Positions 17,519-27,221 of a stretch of DNA of 48,280 nt are shown piece after piece. Made by a program: the position numbers and the translations under genes. Location: positions 1 through 48,280 of the forward strand of contig JAPSLM010000019.1 of NCBI GenBank assembly GCA_031180825.1, in the 5' to 3' direction. The notes beneath the pieces are model-generated. The model was given only the letters and a program-made list of their open reading frames with translations, did no database searches and had not been told where the DNA came from. How positions within the stretch are numbered: position 1 is the first letter of the stretch; the number at the start of each line of letters is the position of its first letter. The stretch is from Paenibacillus sp. (GTDB taxonomy: Bacteria; Bacillota; Bacilli; Paenibacillales; NBRC-103111).

Positions 17519-17665
17519 CGGTTATTCCTTTGTTGCCAACAATCCTTATTCTAAAATCGGGAGCGGCGATTGTCAATTATTTTTCCGAACAATTTGCGTT
17601 TTTTTGATAAATTCGTTCGGAATCGTGACTGGTAGTCCAAGTTCGGCAGATGCGCCGCGCATTGA

Positions 17666-17702
17666 AAAAAGCCCGTCCTCTCCTTTAAAGAAGACGGGCT
17701 TG
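17666..17702 (-). terminator. Terminator of guaA
   Basis: Minus-strand stem AAGCCCGTC ... GACGGGCTT followed by TTTTTC, a few bases after the guaA stop. Confidence 0.9.
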
Positions 17703-17706
17703 CCGA

Positions 17707-19245
17707 TTATTCCCACTCGATGGTAGCCGGCGGTTTAGAGGTGATATCATACACGATGCGGTTGACGTTATCGACCTCGTTGACGATCCGTACCGAAATT
17801 TTCTCCAGCACGTCCCACGGAATACGCGCCCAATCGGCGGTCATGCCGTCGATCGACGTTACGGCGCGAATGCCGACGGTGTAGGAGTACGTACGCTCGT
17901 CCCCCATAACGCCGACGCTTTTCATATTCGGGAGCGCGGTAAAATACTGCCAAATTTCACGGTCGAGACCGGCTTTGGCGATTTCGTCACGCAGAATCGC
18001 GTCGGATTCGCGCACGATGTAGAGCTTCTCTTCCGTTACTTCCCCGAGCACGCGGATGGCAAGTCCCGGACCCGGGAACGGCTGGCGCCATACGATGGCC
18101 GCCGGAAGACCGCATTCCTCGCCCACCCTGCGGACCTCGTCCTTGAACAGCGCTTTAAGCGGCTCCACGAGCTCGAACTTCATATCCTCCGGCAGGCCGC
18201 CTACGTTATGATGCGATTTGATCGTTTGCGCCGTTGCCGTGCCGCTTTCCACAATGTCCGTGTACAGCGTGCCTTGGGCAAGGAACGCAAAATCGCCAAG
18301 CTTGGCCGATTCTTCTTCAAAGACGCGGATGAATTCCGTACCGATGATTTTACGTTTTTGTTCCGGATCCTCCACACCGGCAAGCTTGCCGAGGAACCGT
18401 TCGCGCGCGTCGATTTTAACCACGTGCATATCGAATTTGCCGACAAACGTATCCATGACGCCTTCCGCTTCGCCTTTGCGCAGCAGCCCATGATCGATGA
18501 ACATGCATGTCAATTGATCGCCGACCGCTTTATGAATGAGCGCCGCCACGACGGACGAATCGACGCCGCCGCTGAGCGCGCAGAGCACTTTTTTGTCGCC
18601 GACCTGATTGCGGATGTCGCGGATCGTATCCTCGATGAACGTCTCCATGCTCCACTTGCCTTCACAGCCGCAAATGTGATACAGGAAGTTGCGGATGATA
18701 TCGTTGCCGTAGACGGAGTGGCGCACTTCCGGATGGAATTGAACGGCGAACATTTTTTTCTCCGGATGGCTCATTGCCGCTACCGGAGCATGCTCGGTGC
18801 TTGCGTCGACGACGAAGCCTTCCGGCGCTTCGACGACAAGATCGCTGTGGCTCATCCAGACCGTTTGTGTCTTATCGAGACCATGCACCAAACCGCACGC
18901 GTCGATAAAATCAACCTCGGCTTTGCCATACTCCCGTTTCGACGCCCGTTCCACTTTGCCCTGCAATTGATGCGCCATCAGCTGCATGCCGTAGCAAATC
19001 CCGAGGATCGGCACCCCAAGCTCGTACACGGCCGGATCGACCAGCGGCGATGCTTCTCCGTACACGCTGGCGGGGCCGCCCGAGAACACGATGCCTTTCG
19101 GCTGCAGCGCTCTGATTTTTTCAATCGGGGTGTTGTAAGGCAGCAGCTCGCTGTAAACGCCCAAGTCGCGGATCCGACGGGCGATGAGTTGATTGTACTG
19201 TCCGCCAAAGTCGAGCACCACAATGATTTCGTTCGGCTTGTCCAT
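17707..19245 (-). CDS. guaA: GMP synthase (glutamine-hydrolysing)
   Basis: Converts XMP to GMP using ATP and glutamine, in the cytosol. The start at 19245 ([20 protein letters not shown]) has GGAGGAA upstream and gives 512 residues, the family length; the 13-residue longer reading is unlikely. The class-I glutaminase domain has Cys84 in [11 protein letters not shown] and the His/Glu pair in [10 protein letters not shown] near 170. The ATP-pyrophosphatase loop [17 protein letters not shown] follows near 225, and the dimerisation domain ends with [10 protein letters not shown] clear sigma-A promoter lies about 50 bp upstream and a terminator follows. I see no purine riboswitch in this leader. 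Confidence 0.98.
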   Translation of the reverse strand: MDKPNEIIVVLDFGGQYNQLIARRIRDLGVYSELLPYNTPIEKIRALQPKGIVFSGGPASVYGEASPLVDPAVYELGVPILGICYGMQLMAHQLQGKVERASKREYGKAEVDFIDACGLVHGLDKTQTVWMSHSDLVVEAPEGFVVDASTEHAPVAAMSHPEKKMFAVQFHPEVRHSVYGNDIIRNFLYHICGCEGKWSMETFIEDTIRDIRNQVGDKKVLCALSGGVDSSVVAALIHKAVGDQLTCMFIDHGLLRKGEAEGVMDTFVGKFDMHVVKIDARERFLGKLAGVEDPEQKRKIIGTEFIRVFEEESAKLGDFAFLAQGTLYTDIVESGTATAQTIKSHHNVGGLPEDMKFELVEPLKALFKDEVRRVGEECGLPAAIVWRQPFPGPGLAIRVLGEVTEEKLYIVRESDAILRDEIAKAGLDREIWQYFTALPNMKSVGVMGDERTYSYTVGIRAVTSIDGMTADWARIPWDVLEKISVRIVNEVDNVNRIVYDITSKPPATIEWE

Positions 19246-19292
19246 GTTAAGTAAGTTCCTCCTGGCTTCTTCGTTCGTTTTCAATGAAACTT

Positions 19293-19321
19293 ATTATAAA
19301 CTTCTGCCCGGCAAAGGGCAA
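19293..19321 (-). promoter_or_regulatory. Sigma-A promoter of guaA
   Basis: Minus strand TTGCCC (19321-19316), 17-bp spacer, TATAAT (19298-19293). It lies about 48 bp upstream of the guaA ATG. Confidence 0.8.
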
Positions 19322-19668
19322 TGCCTGAGCGGAAAGTCGCGCCGCAGCGCCGATGTAAGCGCTAAGCCTCTTCCATAAAGCGCCAGAAAAGGGTTCAAGG
19401 AGAGAAAAATCCGGCCGCGGGCTGTGTATAAAACGCCCCGCTGAATACGATGCCGGGAATATGTACATAAATTAACCATGACGCCTGCCCCTGGGGATAT
19501 GTGGACGATGCGCCGTTCCTCTCTTCGGCCATGCACCGGGGCGAAGTGGCGGGCGATTTTCGTGCAATCGCCATCCAGGCTCGTTGCGGAAAAAAGAGAC
19601 CGCGCACAGAGGTCGGGCGAAAGGCGGAAAAAAGCCCGAAACGGAAGGCGCTCTTCGGAGAAGAGCAT
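19322..19668. other. Region between the transglutaminase gene and guaA
   Basis: About 350 bp without a convincing gene. A minus-strand hairpin (GCTCTTC/GAAGAGC, 19650-19666), with a T-run some 17 bases further on, could weakly terminate the upstream operon. A single exact DnaA box (TGTGTATAA, 19423-19431) is also present. Confidence 0.4.
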
Positions 19669-22221
19669 CTACGGTTCCAGGCTCCGGCTTTGTCGCAGGC
19701 GCCGCCAGGCGTTCGTCAGCATACGCCGTGTGACCTGCTCCTCCGGGCCATCCGGATCGGCATAGCGCACGGTTTCCAGCAGCTGCGTCAGTTGAAGCAG
19801 CGTGATGCGGTGCCTCTCGCTGCGGCAGCGGCGGGAATTTGCGTATTCGCGCAGCGTTTGCTGCGGCGCCGCTCGGCCGTACGAGCGCTGCAGCCGCCGC
19901 CACAGCCGGTCGGCGAAGCGGTGCAGCGAAGCCCGGCGCAAGCTGCGGCGGGAATCGGCGGCCTGCGCGGGGGCGGGCCGCCGGGCACGGCGGATGGCGC
20001 GGCGTCTGCCGAGGAACGCCAGCAGGAAGCCGCCCGCTAGGAGCGCCATCGGCCAGAGGAAAAGCGGCGACGCCGCTATGCTCTGGAAAAAGGCTGCTAC
20101 GACGCGGTTCCATCCTTTGATCGAATCGACAGCCGCAGGCAACGAGCCTTTAACACGTCCCAGCATAGTATCTGCGAATGTTGTCACCGATGCGGTCCAT
20201 TGGGATATCCACGGTCGCTTTTCCGCTTCGCCGCCTGCCGTTGTTATGGCTCCGGTTGAGGTCGCCGCAGGAGCCGTGTCGGAGGCGATGTCTCCCGATA
20301 AAGCAAAACCGGGTGTCGGCTCGAACGGAACCCAGCCGACCGACGGAAAATAGGCTTCCGTCCAAGAATGCGCATGCTTTTGGCGAACTTGAACGACGTA
20401 GCGCTCGTCTCCGCCGGCGGTTGTATGAGACACCGCTTCGCCTGGCGCGAATCCTTTGACCCAGCGGGCCGGCACCCCGGCAGAACGGAGCAGCACGACC
20501 ATCGCGGTAGAAAAGTGATCGCAATACCCAGTTTTTTGCTCAAACAGGAACCGGTCGACGAAGTCTTCGTTCGGCCCCGCGGCTCGCGTTCCTTCCAAGC
20601 TGTAAAGATAATGCTCCCTCAAGTAGCGCTCGATCGCCTCCGCTTTGGCATAAGGCGTCGGCAAGCTCGCGGTTAGCTGCTCCGCGAGGCGGCGGACCCG
20701 GTCCGGCAGCGAAGCGGGAAGCTGTAAAAACCGGTTCCGCACGTCTTCGGGATAACGGTTTTCCTTATCGTCCGCCGCCACTGTGCGATCGGTCAGCACG
20801 AAAGCTTCGACCTCGTAGGAAACGAGCGGATCCGTTAAAGCCGGGACTGTATACCGGTCTGTCGCGTCCTGCTTCCAGACCCAATCGGTCGGAATCGGCT
20901 TCCCTTCGGCCGAGTGCAGCGATGCGACCCGCGTAAGCTCGCCACCCGCGAAGAGCAGGCGGTTCAAGCCCGGAGAAGCGATGCGGATTTCCTGCCGGAT
21001 ATGGACGTAAGCCTTGGAACGATGCCGATTGTCCGCCTGACCGGGAACGAACGCAGCGGGCGGGTCATTCACTGCCCCCCAGCCTTGGCCGGTATAGAAG
21101 CTTTTGGCCTCGCCGCGCCAGTAAGTGAGCCTGGGGGTAATTGCCGTAAAAGCGAGACGATCGTCCTGCTGCAAAGGCCTCCCGAGCTTGCCGTCATCTG
21201 AGCCGTATCCTGTGCGGGCTGTCCCCCCGTGCCGCTGCGGCCATGCCTTGCTTAATAGGCGGTCTTCAAGCGACCGGACATATCCGGACCAGTCGGGCGT
21301 CCGCATATCCTGCGGATGCAAAGACGCTCCGAGCCAACCTGCGCCAAGACAGACGGCGGTCAGCAGCAGCGCGGGAAGGAGGTGCATCCGTTCTCCGCTG
21401 GCGGGAGCGGCGGAGGCCGCGTCCTCCCGCCAGCGGAGCGACCGTCCCGGCTGAAGCGCGGCTTGAAGCAGCAGTCCGAAGCCCGCGCAGCGCAGCACGG
21501 CATGAAACATTTCCAAGGCGAACACGATTTGAAAGAACGCCAAATAGCCCAGCGTCAAGCCAAGAAACCAAACCAGCTGCCGACGCTCCAAGACGAACGA
21601 TTGCACGACGGAAACAAAAAATGCCCAGCCCGCCATAAAACAAAGCGTTCGTGTCGCAGGCTCCCAACTCGCCAGATTCCCCTGCAACCCTTCGGCGGCA
21701 TCGGCAGCCAGCTCGCGGCCCCATTGCAGCCACCAGGAGGGGGACGGCATCGTCTGCCCGTTATGAATCCATGCCGTTACGGCCACGATCCATAACGTTT
21801 TGGCCGACCACGCCGCCGGTCCCGGCAGGCGAAACGTATCCAGCAGCATGAACGCCGCAAAAGAAACGGCGAACGGAGCGATGCTATAGATCTCGGTCAG
21901 ATCCGATAGCCTGCGCAACGGGTACAGCCACTCCAACAGCAGCAGAAGCAGCAGCGCGCTGAGGACGGCGTCTCCCGCCCAATTTGCGGGAGTTCGGCGT
22001 CGCTCGCGGCTCGCAGCCGCGGGGCGGGACCCTGCCGCGACGGCTGCTGCGGTGCCGGAAGCAGCTGCTTCGCGGAAGGCGCGGGCGCAGGCCGTGAGCG
22101 CTGCGCAGGCGCCGGAGGCAACAGCCGCTGCGGCCATGGCCGTGCCGCAAGCCGCGGGAGGGGCATGCTCCTTCGCCGGCTGAACGGCGCAAGGAGCGGT
22201 GTCAGGTGCCGATGGCGGCAT
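19669..22221 (-). CDS. Transglutaminase-like membrane protein (YebA/TgpA type)
   Basis: The longest reading starts at 22722, but its first 167 codons lie antiparallel-frame inside the DUF58 gene. The ATG at 22221 with a perfect AAAGGAGGTG site is the better start and gives 850 residues. After an Ala-rich start come several membrane helices (about 80-270), then a large extracytoplasmic region with the transglutaminase-like core: Cys in KTGYCDHFSTAMVVLLRSAG, GVPARWVKGFAPGE, and His in HAHSWTEAYFPSVGWVPFEP. A further membrane helix (PLFLWPMALLAGGFLLAFLG) and a cytosolic DUF4129-like tail follow. It overlaps the DUF58 stop by 20 bp. The family is widespread next to MoxR and DUF58 genes; its substrate is not established. 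Confidence 0.9.
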   Translation of the reverse strand: MPPSAPDTAPCAVQPAKEHAPPAACGTAMAAAAVASGACAALTACARAFREAAASGTAAAVAAGSRPAAASRERRRTPANWAGDAVLSALLLLLLLEWLYPLRRLSDLTEIYSIAPFAVSFAAFMLLDTFRLPGPAAWSAKTLWIVAVTAWIHNGQTMPSPSWWLQWGRELAADAAEGLQGNLASWEPATRTLCFMAGWAFFVSVVQSFVLERRQLVWFLGLTLGYLAFFQIVFALEMFHAVLRCAGFGLLLQAALQPGRSLRWREDAASAAPASGERMHLLPALLLTAVCLGAGWLGASLHPQDMRTPDWSGYVRSLEDRLLSKAWPQRHGGTARTGYGSDDGKLGRPLQQDDRLAFTAITPRLTYWRGEAKSFYTGQGWGAVNDPPAAFVPGQADNRHRSKAYVHIRQEIRIASPGLNRLLFAGGELTRVASLHSAEGKPIPTDWVWKQDATDRYTVPALTDPLVSYEVEAFVLTDRTVAADDKENRYPEDVRNRFLQLPASLPDRVRRLAEQLTASLPTPYAKAEAIERYLREHYLYSLEGTRAAGPNEDFVDRFLFEQKTGYCDHFSTAMVVLLRSAGVPARWVKGFAPGEAVSHTTAGGDERYVVQVRQKHAHSWTEAYFPSVGWVPFEPTPGFALSGDIASDTAPAATSTGAITTAGGEAEKRPWISQWTASVTTFADTMLGRVKGSLPAAVDSIKGWNRVVAAFFQSIAASPLFLWPMALLAGGFLLAFLGRRRAIRRARRPAPAQAADSRRSLRRASLHRFADRLWRRLQRSYGRAAPQQTLREYANSRRCRSERHRITLLQLTQLLETVRYADPDGPEEQVTRRMLTNAWRRLRQSRSLEP

Positions 22222-23497
22222 CCGCGGCACCTCCTTTCGGCGCTGCTGCAGGCGTATGCGGCGCCAGGATCGTGACCGGGCAGCCGAGCGCTTCGAGCTG
22301 CCGCACCCATGCGTGCGCGGGCCCGGCCCAAGCTGCTCCGGGCCCGTGCACGTAAACGACGCGCACGGCGCCCCGGGGCAGCCCGCGCAGCGCCGCGGCC
22401 AGCTGCGCGTCGGCGCGGGCCGTGACGAGCGTGAGCGCTCCGCCGCCCGCCAGCCGCGCCTCGCGCAGCGCGAGCTCGGCGAACGCGTCGGCGCGCGCCT
22501 CGCCGCGCGGCACCGCCGCGAGCAGCCGCAGCAGCTCGCCGTCGCGCCCGCGCCCCTGCGCCTCGGCGGCGCCGGGCTGGCCGTCGCTGACGGCCAGCCG
22601 CACCCGCGCGCCCTGCTCGAGCGCGCGCCGCGCAAGCCCCGCCGCGGCCTCCACCGCCGCCGCGAGCGCGGGATCCGCCCACAGGGCGGCTCCCGCGCTC
22701 CTTCCGGCTCCGGCCGCGTCAAGCACGATCAGCTGCCGCCCAGTGGCAGGCAGCTCCGTCTCTTTTGCGCGCAGCTCGCCCGTGCGCGCACTGCTGCGCC
22801 AATGGATCCGGCGAAGCGGATCCCCCGGCGCGTAAGGCCGCGTGCCGCTAACCTGCGGCACGGAGTCCGCACCCGGCGGCCGCCGGGAAGCCGGACGCGT
22901 CCCATCCGGGCCCGCGCCCGGCAGCGGCGCCGCCGTACCCGAACCCTCGGGCAGCGCCCACAGCTGCCCGCCGCCTTTGCTTTCGCGTTTCGCCAGCACA
23001 AGCCCGAAAGCGTCCACGGCGCTTACGATCAGCGCCTCTTGCCGGTACACGCCGCGGGCAAGCCCCGGCACCGTACAACGCATGACCGCGTCGTGCCGGA
23101 AGCCGGCCTCCGCCGTTCCCCGCCGGACGATCCGCTCGCCGGTTCCTTCATGCACCCAGCGCTCCTCTACCCGCAGCCGCCCTCCGAACCACGGCAGCCA
23201 AGCTGCGGAAAAGCGGTAGGCCATGGTCGCGGGCTCTCCGCTATAGACGAACCGGTCAGCGTTCGGGTCGCACTCGGGATGTCCCGCGACAGCGTACAGC
23301 GAAGCCTCCGTTCCGGCGGGCAGTCTTTCTACCCGCAGTCCGCGTCCTGCCGCCGCGCGAAATCCTCCGAGATATACCGCAAAAAAAGCCCACACATAAA
23401 CCAAAAACCAGGCCGTCCGGCCGCCCCAGCCTAACGCCCACCAGCCGAGAATCGCCCCGCATCCCCCGACCCATCCGACCGTTAATAAGCTCCGCAT
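22202..23497 (-). CDS. DUF58 domain protein (YeaD-like)
   Basis: A 431-residue protein with two N-terminal membrane helices (about 5-45), then a soluble part holding the DUF58 hallmark GTRPYAPGDPLRRIHWRSSA followed by RTGELRAKETE (about residues 215-245), and a von Willebrand-like region after it. The function is unknown; DUF58 proteins occur with MoxR ATPases and transglutaminase-like proteins, as here. The start is 15 bp after the MoxR stop and the end overlaps the transglutaminase start. The 3' half is extremely GC-rich. Confidence 0.9.
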   Translation of the reverse strand: MRSLLTVGWVGGCGAILGWWALGWGGRTAWFLVYVWAFFAVYLGGFRAAAGRGLRVERLPAGTEASLYAVAGHPECDPNADRFVYSGEPATMAYRFSAAWLPWFGGRLRVEERWVHEGTGERIVRRGTAEAGFRHDAVMRCTVPGLARGVYRQEALIVSAVDAFGLVLAKRESKGGGQLWALPEGSGTAAPLPGAGPDGTRPASRRPPGADSVPQVSGTRPYAPGDPLRRIHWRSSARTGELRAKETELPATGRQLIVLDAAGAGRSAGAALWADPALAAAVEAAAGLARRALEQGARVRLAVSDGQPGAAEAQGRGRDGELLRLLAAVPRGEARADAFAELALREARLAGGGALTLVTARADAQLAAALRGLPRGAVRVVYVHGPGAAWAGPAHAWVRQLEALGCPVTILAPHTPAAAPKGGAADAAIGT

Positions 23498-23512
23498 GTC
23501 CGCCGCCCTTCT

Positions 23513-24487
23513 TCAGCCCGCGGCATGCCGGCGGACCGGCAGCGGCGCGCTGGCGACAACCGAAGCGACAAGCGCTTCCGCCTCACGGCCGGACAGCAGC
23601 GCAGACGGCGCTAACATCAACCGGTGCGCCAGTACGGGAATAGCCAGCTCTTTCACGTCGTCGGGGATGACATAGCCGCGGCCCTTCAGAAACGCTTGCG
23701 CTTGAGAAGCCCGCATCAAGACGACCGAAGCCCGCGGGCTGGCGCCGAGCGAGACGTCCGGGTGCGTGCGGGTTGCCGTCGTCAGCTGAACGATATACTC
23801 CTTGATCGTATCGTCGACATGAACGGCACGGGCTTCCTTTTGAAGGGAAACGAATTCCTCCTGAAGGACGACTGTCCGGATTTGAGCGAGCGGGAACGGC
23901 TCTTCCATACGATTCAGCATTTCCACCTCGCCAAGCTGGCCGGGATAACCGAGACGCAGCTTCACCATAAACCGGTCGAGCTGGGCTTCGGGCAGCGAGA
24001 ACGTGCCTTCGAAGTCGGCAGGATTTTGCGTCGCCAGAATAAAGAACGGCTCCGGGAGCGGATACGTCGTTCCGTCGACCGTCACCCGCTTCTCCTCCAT
24101 CGCTTCCAGCATGGCGGCTTGCGTCCGCGGCGATGCGCGGTTCAGCTCGTCGGCCAATACAATGTGGGCAAACAAAGGCCCGGGACGGAATTCGAATTCG
24201 CCGCTGCGCTGGTTGTACACCGAGACCCCGGTCAGGTCGGACGGCAGCAAGTCCGGGGTGCACTGAATCCGCTTGAAGCTGCCGTCGATCGTTCTCGCCA
24301 GCGCGCGCACAAGCATCGTTTTGCCTACGCCGGGGACGTCTTCCAGCAGCACGTGTCCGCCGCAAAGTAGCGCGACAAGCAGCTTTTCGATCACCTCCCG
24401 TTTGCCTACGATGACCTTCTCCACCTGATACACGATCCGCTCAAGCACCGCCTGCGGCGAATCCGCCAGATTTGCAGATTTCGTCAT
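23513..24487 (-). CDS. MoxR-family AAA+ ATPase (YeaC-like)
   Basis: Chaperone-like ATPase thought to act on the DUF58 and transglutaminase partners downstream. The ATG at 24487 has AGGAGG 8 bp upstream and gives 324 residues; the 18-residue longer reading lacks such a site. Motifs are Walker A EDVPGVGKTMLVRAL (about 60-74), Walker B HIVLADELNRASPRTQAAM, sensor-1 ILATQNPADFEGTF and the lid region with DVSLGASPRASVVLMRASQA. It is the first gene of a minus-strand MoxR-DUF58-transglutaminase operon followed by guaA and pbuG, the same order as B. subtilis yeaC-yeaD-yebA-guaA-pbuG. Confidence 0.94.
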   Translation of the reverse strand: MTKSANLADSPQAVLERIVYQVEKVIVGKREVIEKLLVALLCGGHVLLEDVPGVGKTMLVRALARTIDGSFKRIQCTPDLLPSDLTGVSVYNQRSGEFEFRPGPLFAHIVLADELNRASPRTQAAMLEAMEEKRVTVDGTTYPLPEPFFILATQNPADFEGTFSLPEAQLDRFMVKLRLGYPGQLGEVEMLNRMEEPFPLAQIRTVVLQEEFVSLQKEARAVHVDDTIKEYIVQLTTATRTHPDVSLGASPRASVVLMRASQAQAFLKGRGYVIPDDVKELAIPVLAHRLMLAPSALLSGREAEALVASVVASAPLPVRRHAAG

Positions 24488-24606
24488 CCTGAAAACCTCC
24501 TGACCTGAATCATGGTATGCAAGTTTTTTCCAATCTTGCATTCTACCATTCAGTATGTCCGGTTTTCATAGCGTTTAGACTTGATCGAGAGGCTTCCTCC
24601 TGTCCG

Positions 24607-26019
24607 TTAAATATGCATCCAACCGGTCCGGTAGCCGCCATAGACCGCCGCCTGCACCTCCACGGTTCCCCGTTCCGGCGCAATCGCGCCGGGCAGCATC
24701 CGGTCGCCAAGCAGTTCCAGCGTTTGACCGAGCGGCACATACAACATCCCGTTCACAAGCTCCATTGCCGGAAACGGGTAAATGCGCGCCTTCGCTTCGG
24801 CGGCCCATCCGGCCGCCGGACGCCATACCCTTAGCTCCTGACGGGCCAAATCGTATTCGGCCGTAATCGCTCCATAGCGGACGACAGCCGTCCGGCGCTC
24901 GGCGTTCCAGTTTACGGTTCCGCCTATCGCTGCGATCAACCGCCTCAGAGGCACCTCATAGCTCCCGTCCCGAAAGCGGAACTGCTCCTTCGTAAAAGCA
25001 AGCGTACGGTCGCCCAGCTGCACGTTCAACCGATCCGGCACTTCCCTATGTCCCGTTTCCGTATAGGTGATGGCGGTCGGTGAAACGGGCGGCTTTGTCG
25101 CAGCGTTCCCCCGTGTAGGAACACCCTCCGCAGACCAAAGCTCCCGCTGTTCGCGCGCAGCGGCAAGCAGATTGGCGAACGATTCGCGGCTTGCGGTCCT
25201 GGGCCATTTCAGTTTACCTCCGGAGAACTGTACCGGCTTCACCTCCGGGGTTAGCGGAGCGAAAGCATAGCCTTTCTCCTTAAATAACCGGATGACCCGG
25301 GGAAGCGCCTTGATCGTCTCGTCATGCCCCGAACCGTCGTGCAGCAGCACAATGACCTCGTTTCCGAACGGCCCTTTTTCCACCGTCCGGACAATCTGGT
25401 CCGCCGTCATCCCGGGGCGCCTTGCATCCCCGCTATCGATGGTCCAATCGTAAATCTCGTAGCCGGCCTCCCCCAAATAATAGAAATAAAAAGCGTCAAA
25501 ATTGCCGAATGTCCCGCCCGGAGCACGAATAAAACGCGGCCTGACGCCCGTCGTCTCCAGCACTATATTTTCCGTCTTCCGGACCTGCTCCCAAAATGCG
25601 CGAAAATCGGAATACAGCTCCCGATAAACGTGATTATAAGTATGATTGCCGAGGGCATGGCCATCCTCAACGATACGCTTTGCGATCGCCGGGCGTTCCT
25701 GCACCTGTTCGCCCAGCACGAAGAAAGTAGCCCGGACGTCCTCCTCCCGCAAAATGTCCAGCACCTTCGGGGTCAGCTTGCTCGGCCCGTCGTCGAAGGT
25801 CAGATACACCGTAGGCTTTGCCGCCGGAGTATAGTTTTTTTCCGTGGCAATGCGTTGGCCCGATTGCAGCTGCATAAATAAAGCTTCGTCTCCTCCTTGA
25901 CCGGCTGCCGCCTCCGCCGTGTGCGTCAAGACCGTAAGCCACAGGATCGTGAGACAAAGCAATGCTGTCCAAACGCTGCTTAGGATGGGGAACGAATTTG
26001 CTTGCGGTCCGCACTTCAT
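24607..26019 (-). CDS. Secreted polysaccharide deacetylase with C-terminal stalk-type domain
   Basis: The 470-residue protein has an N-terminal signal or anchor helix (about 10-35), then a NodB-homology domain with all five motifs: YLTFDDGPS (about 71-79), HTYNHVY, RAPGGTFGN, DWTIDSGDARR and IVLLHDGSGHDE. The last 150 residues resemble copper-amine-oxidase N-terminal-like stalk domains (RDGSYEVPLRRLIAAIGGTV and NGMLYVPLGQTLELLGD), common in cell-wall proteins of Paenibacillaceae. Expected to deacetylate peptidoglycan or another wall glycan outside the cell; the substrate is not predictable. It is transcribed away from the siderophore-binding gene. Confidence 0.92.
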   Translation of the reverse strand: MKCGPQANSFPILSSVWTALLCLTILWLTVLTHTAEAAAGQGGDEALFMQLQSGQRIATEKNYTPAAKPTVYLTFDDGPSKLTPKVLDILREEDVRATFFVLGEQVQERPAIAKRIVEDGHALGNHTYNHVYRELYSDFRAFWEQVRKTENIVLETTGVRPRFIRAPGGTFGNFDAFYFYYLGEAGYEIYDWTIDSGDARRPGMTADQIVRTVEKGPFGNEVIVLLHDGSGHDETIKALPRVIRLFKEKGYAFAPLTPEVKPVQFSGGKLKWPRTASRESFANLLAAAREQRELWSAEGVPTRGNAATKPPVSPTAITYTETGHREVPDRLNVQLGDRTLAFTKEQFRFRDGSYEVPLRRLIAAIGGTVNWNAERRTAVVRYGAITAEYDLARQELRVWRPAAGWAAEAKARIYPFPAMELVNGMLYVPLGQTLELLGDRMLPGAIAPERGTVEVQAAVYGGYRTGWMHI

Positions 26020-26138
26020 GAGTAATCCCTCCGTATAGTTCTATGAAATGGTATTGATAGAATATATGGATGGTGTTTCTCTTTTATGACGGGAGCGCCG
26101 ACCTTAAAAGAACGGCCGGGCGGCCGTGGAAGAAACGA

Positions 26139-26167
26139 TTGACAAGGGGAACGAAACGAAGTAGAAT
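26139..26167 (+). promoter_or_regulatory. Sigma-A promoter of the siderophore-binding gene
   Basis: TTGACA (26139-26144), 17-bp spacer, TAGAAT (26162-26167). The Fur box begins 8 bp downstream, so Fur binding would cover the transcription start. Confidence 0.85.
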
Positions 26168-26174
26168 CTTTAAC

Positions 26175-26193
26175 GATAATGATAATCATTTTC
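26175..26193 (+). promoter_or_regulatory. Fur box
   Basis: GATAATGATAATCATTTTC matches the classical 19-bp Fur box GATAATGATAATCATTATC at 18 positions. It sits just downstream of the -10 element. Confidence 0.93.
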
Positions 26194-26217
26194 ACTTAAA
26201 GAGAGGGGTATCATTCT

Positions 26218-27210
26218 TTGTTTACATCCTTGCGTACAAAATGGAAATCCGCTGCTGTGCTCTTGGCCTGCACGACAGCTTTGGGTGCGGTATTGAGCGG
26301 CTGCGGCGCGGCTAAGACCCCGGCTTCGGCCGATGATACGACCCAGAAACAGCCGGCTGCAGCAGCCGGATCGGAACTGACGATCAACCACGCGATGGGC
26401 TCCTCCAAAGTTCCCGCCGAGCCCAAACGGATCGTCGTCCTGACCAACGAAGGAACGGAGGCTTTGCTTGCTCTTGGCTTTAAACCGGTTGGAGCGGTTA
26501 AATCTTGGTCCGGCAATCCGTGGTACGATCATCTGAAAAAAGATCTGGAAGGCGTCGAAGTCGTCGGAGACGAGAACCAGCCGAACCTCGAAGCCATCGC
26601 CAAGCTGAAGCCCGATCTGATTATCGGCAACAAACTGCGGCAGGAAAAAGTTTACTCGCAGCTTGCCGCCATCGCGCCGACGGTATTCTCGGAGCGACTG
26701 CAATCCGATTGGCAGAAAAACTTCCGGGTATACGCCGAAGCCGTCAACAAAAAAGCCGAAGGCGAGCAGCTTTTGCAGCAATATGACAAACGCATTGCCG
26801 ATATGAAGGCCAAGGCGGGAGACAAGCTGAAGACGAAGGTATCTCTTGTTCGCTTTATTCCGGGGAAAGCCCGGCTGTATATGAAGGATACGTTTGCAGG
26901 GCTGGCGCTCAGCAAAATCGGCTTCCAACGTCCGGCCGCACAGGACAAGGATGAGTTTGCGGTCGAAATCAACAAGGAACGCCTCCCGGATATGGACGGA
27001 GACATTTTGTTCTATTATGTGTGGGATAACGATAAAAAAGAAGCGAGCGCCGTCGAGAAAGACTGGACTGGCGACCCGCTTTGGAAAAATTTAAACGTTG
27101 TGAAAAACAACAAAGTGATTAAAGTGAGCGACGATATTTGGAACTCCTCCGGCGGGATCATCGCCGCCAATAAGATGCTGGACGAAGTGGACCAATATTT
27201 GCTGAAATAA
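26218..27210 (+). CDS. Iron-siderophore ABC transporter substrate-binding lipoprotein
   Basis: The 330-residue lipoprotein has a signal peptide and lipobox LSGC (Cys29), a low-complexity Ala/Thr/Gln linker (30-51), and a class-III periplasmic-binding fold: PKRIVVLTNEGTEALLALGF, LEAIAKLKPDLIIG, then a long helix, and IWNSSGGIIAANKMLDEV. The only in-frame start near the GAGAGGGG site is TTG at 26218. A promoter with a near-perfect Fur box precedes it, so it should be induced on iron starvation. No permease or ATPase gene adjoins it, so it must work with a transporter encoded elsewhere. Confidence 0.92.
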   Translation: MFTSLRTKWKSAAVLLACTTALGAVLSGCGAAKTPASADDTTQKQPAAAAGSELTINHAMGSSKVPAEPKRIVVLTNEGTEALLALGFKPVGAVKSWSGNPWYDHLKKDLEGVEVVGDENQPNLEAIAKLKPDLIIGNKLRQEKVYSQLAAIAPTVFSERLQSDWQKNFRVYAEAVNKKAEGEQLLQQYDKRIADMKAKAGDKLKTKVSLVRFIPGKARLYMKDTFAGLALSKIGFQRPAAQDKDEFAVEINKERLPDMDGDILFYYVWDNDKKEASAVEKDWTGDPLWKNLNVVKNNKVIKVSDDIWNSSGGIIAANKMLDEVDQYLLK

Positions 27211-27221
27211 CCCTCTGCCTG

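Noticed and set aside
17337..17576. 79-codon minus-strand ORF upstream of the pbuG-like gene
   Set aside because: It runs through the purine aptamer and its terminator, which explain the sequence fully.
22222..22722. 167-residue N-terminal extension of the transglutaminase
   Set aside because: It overlaps the DUF58 gene in another frame and gives Arg/Ser-rich nonsense; the ATG at 22221 has a perfect ribosome site.
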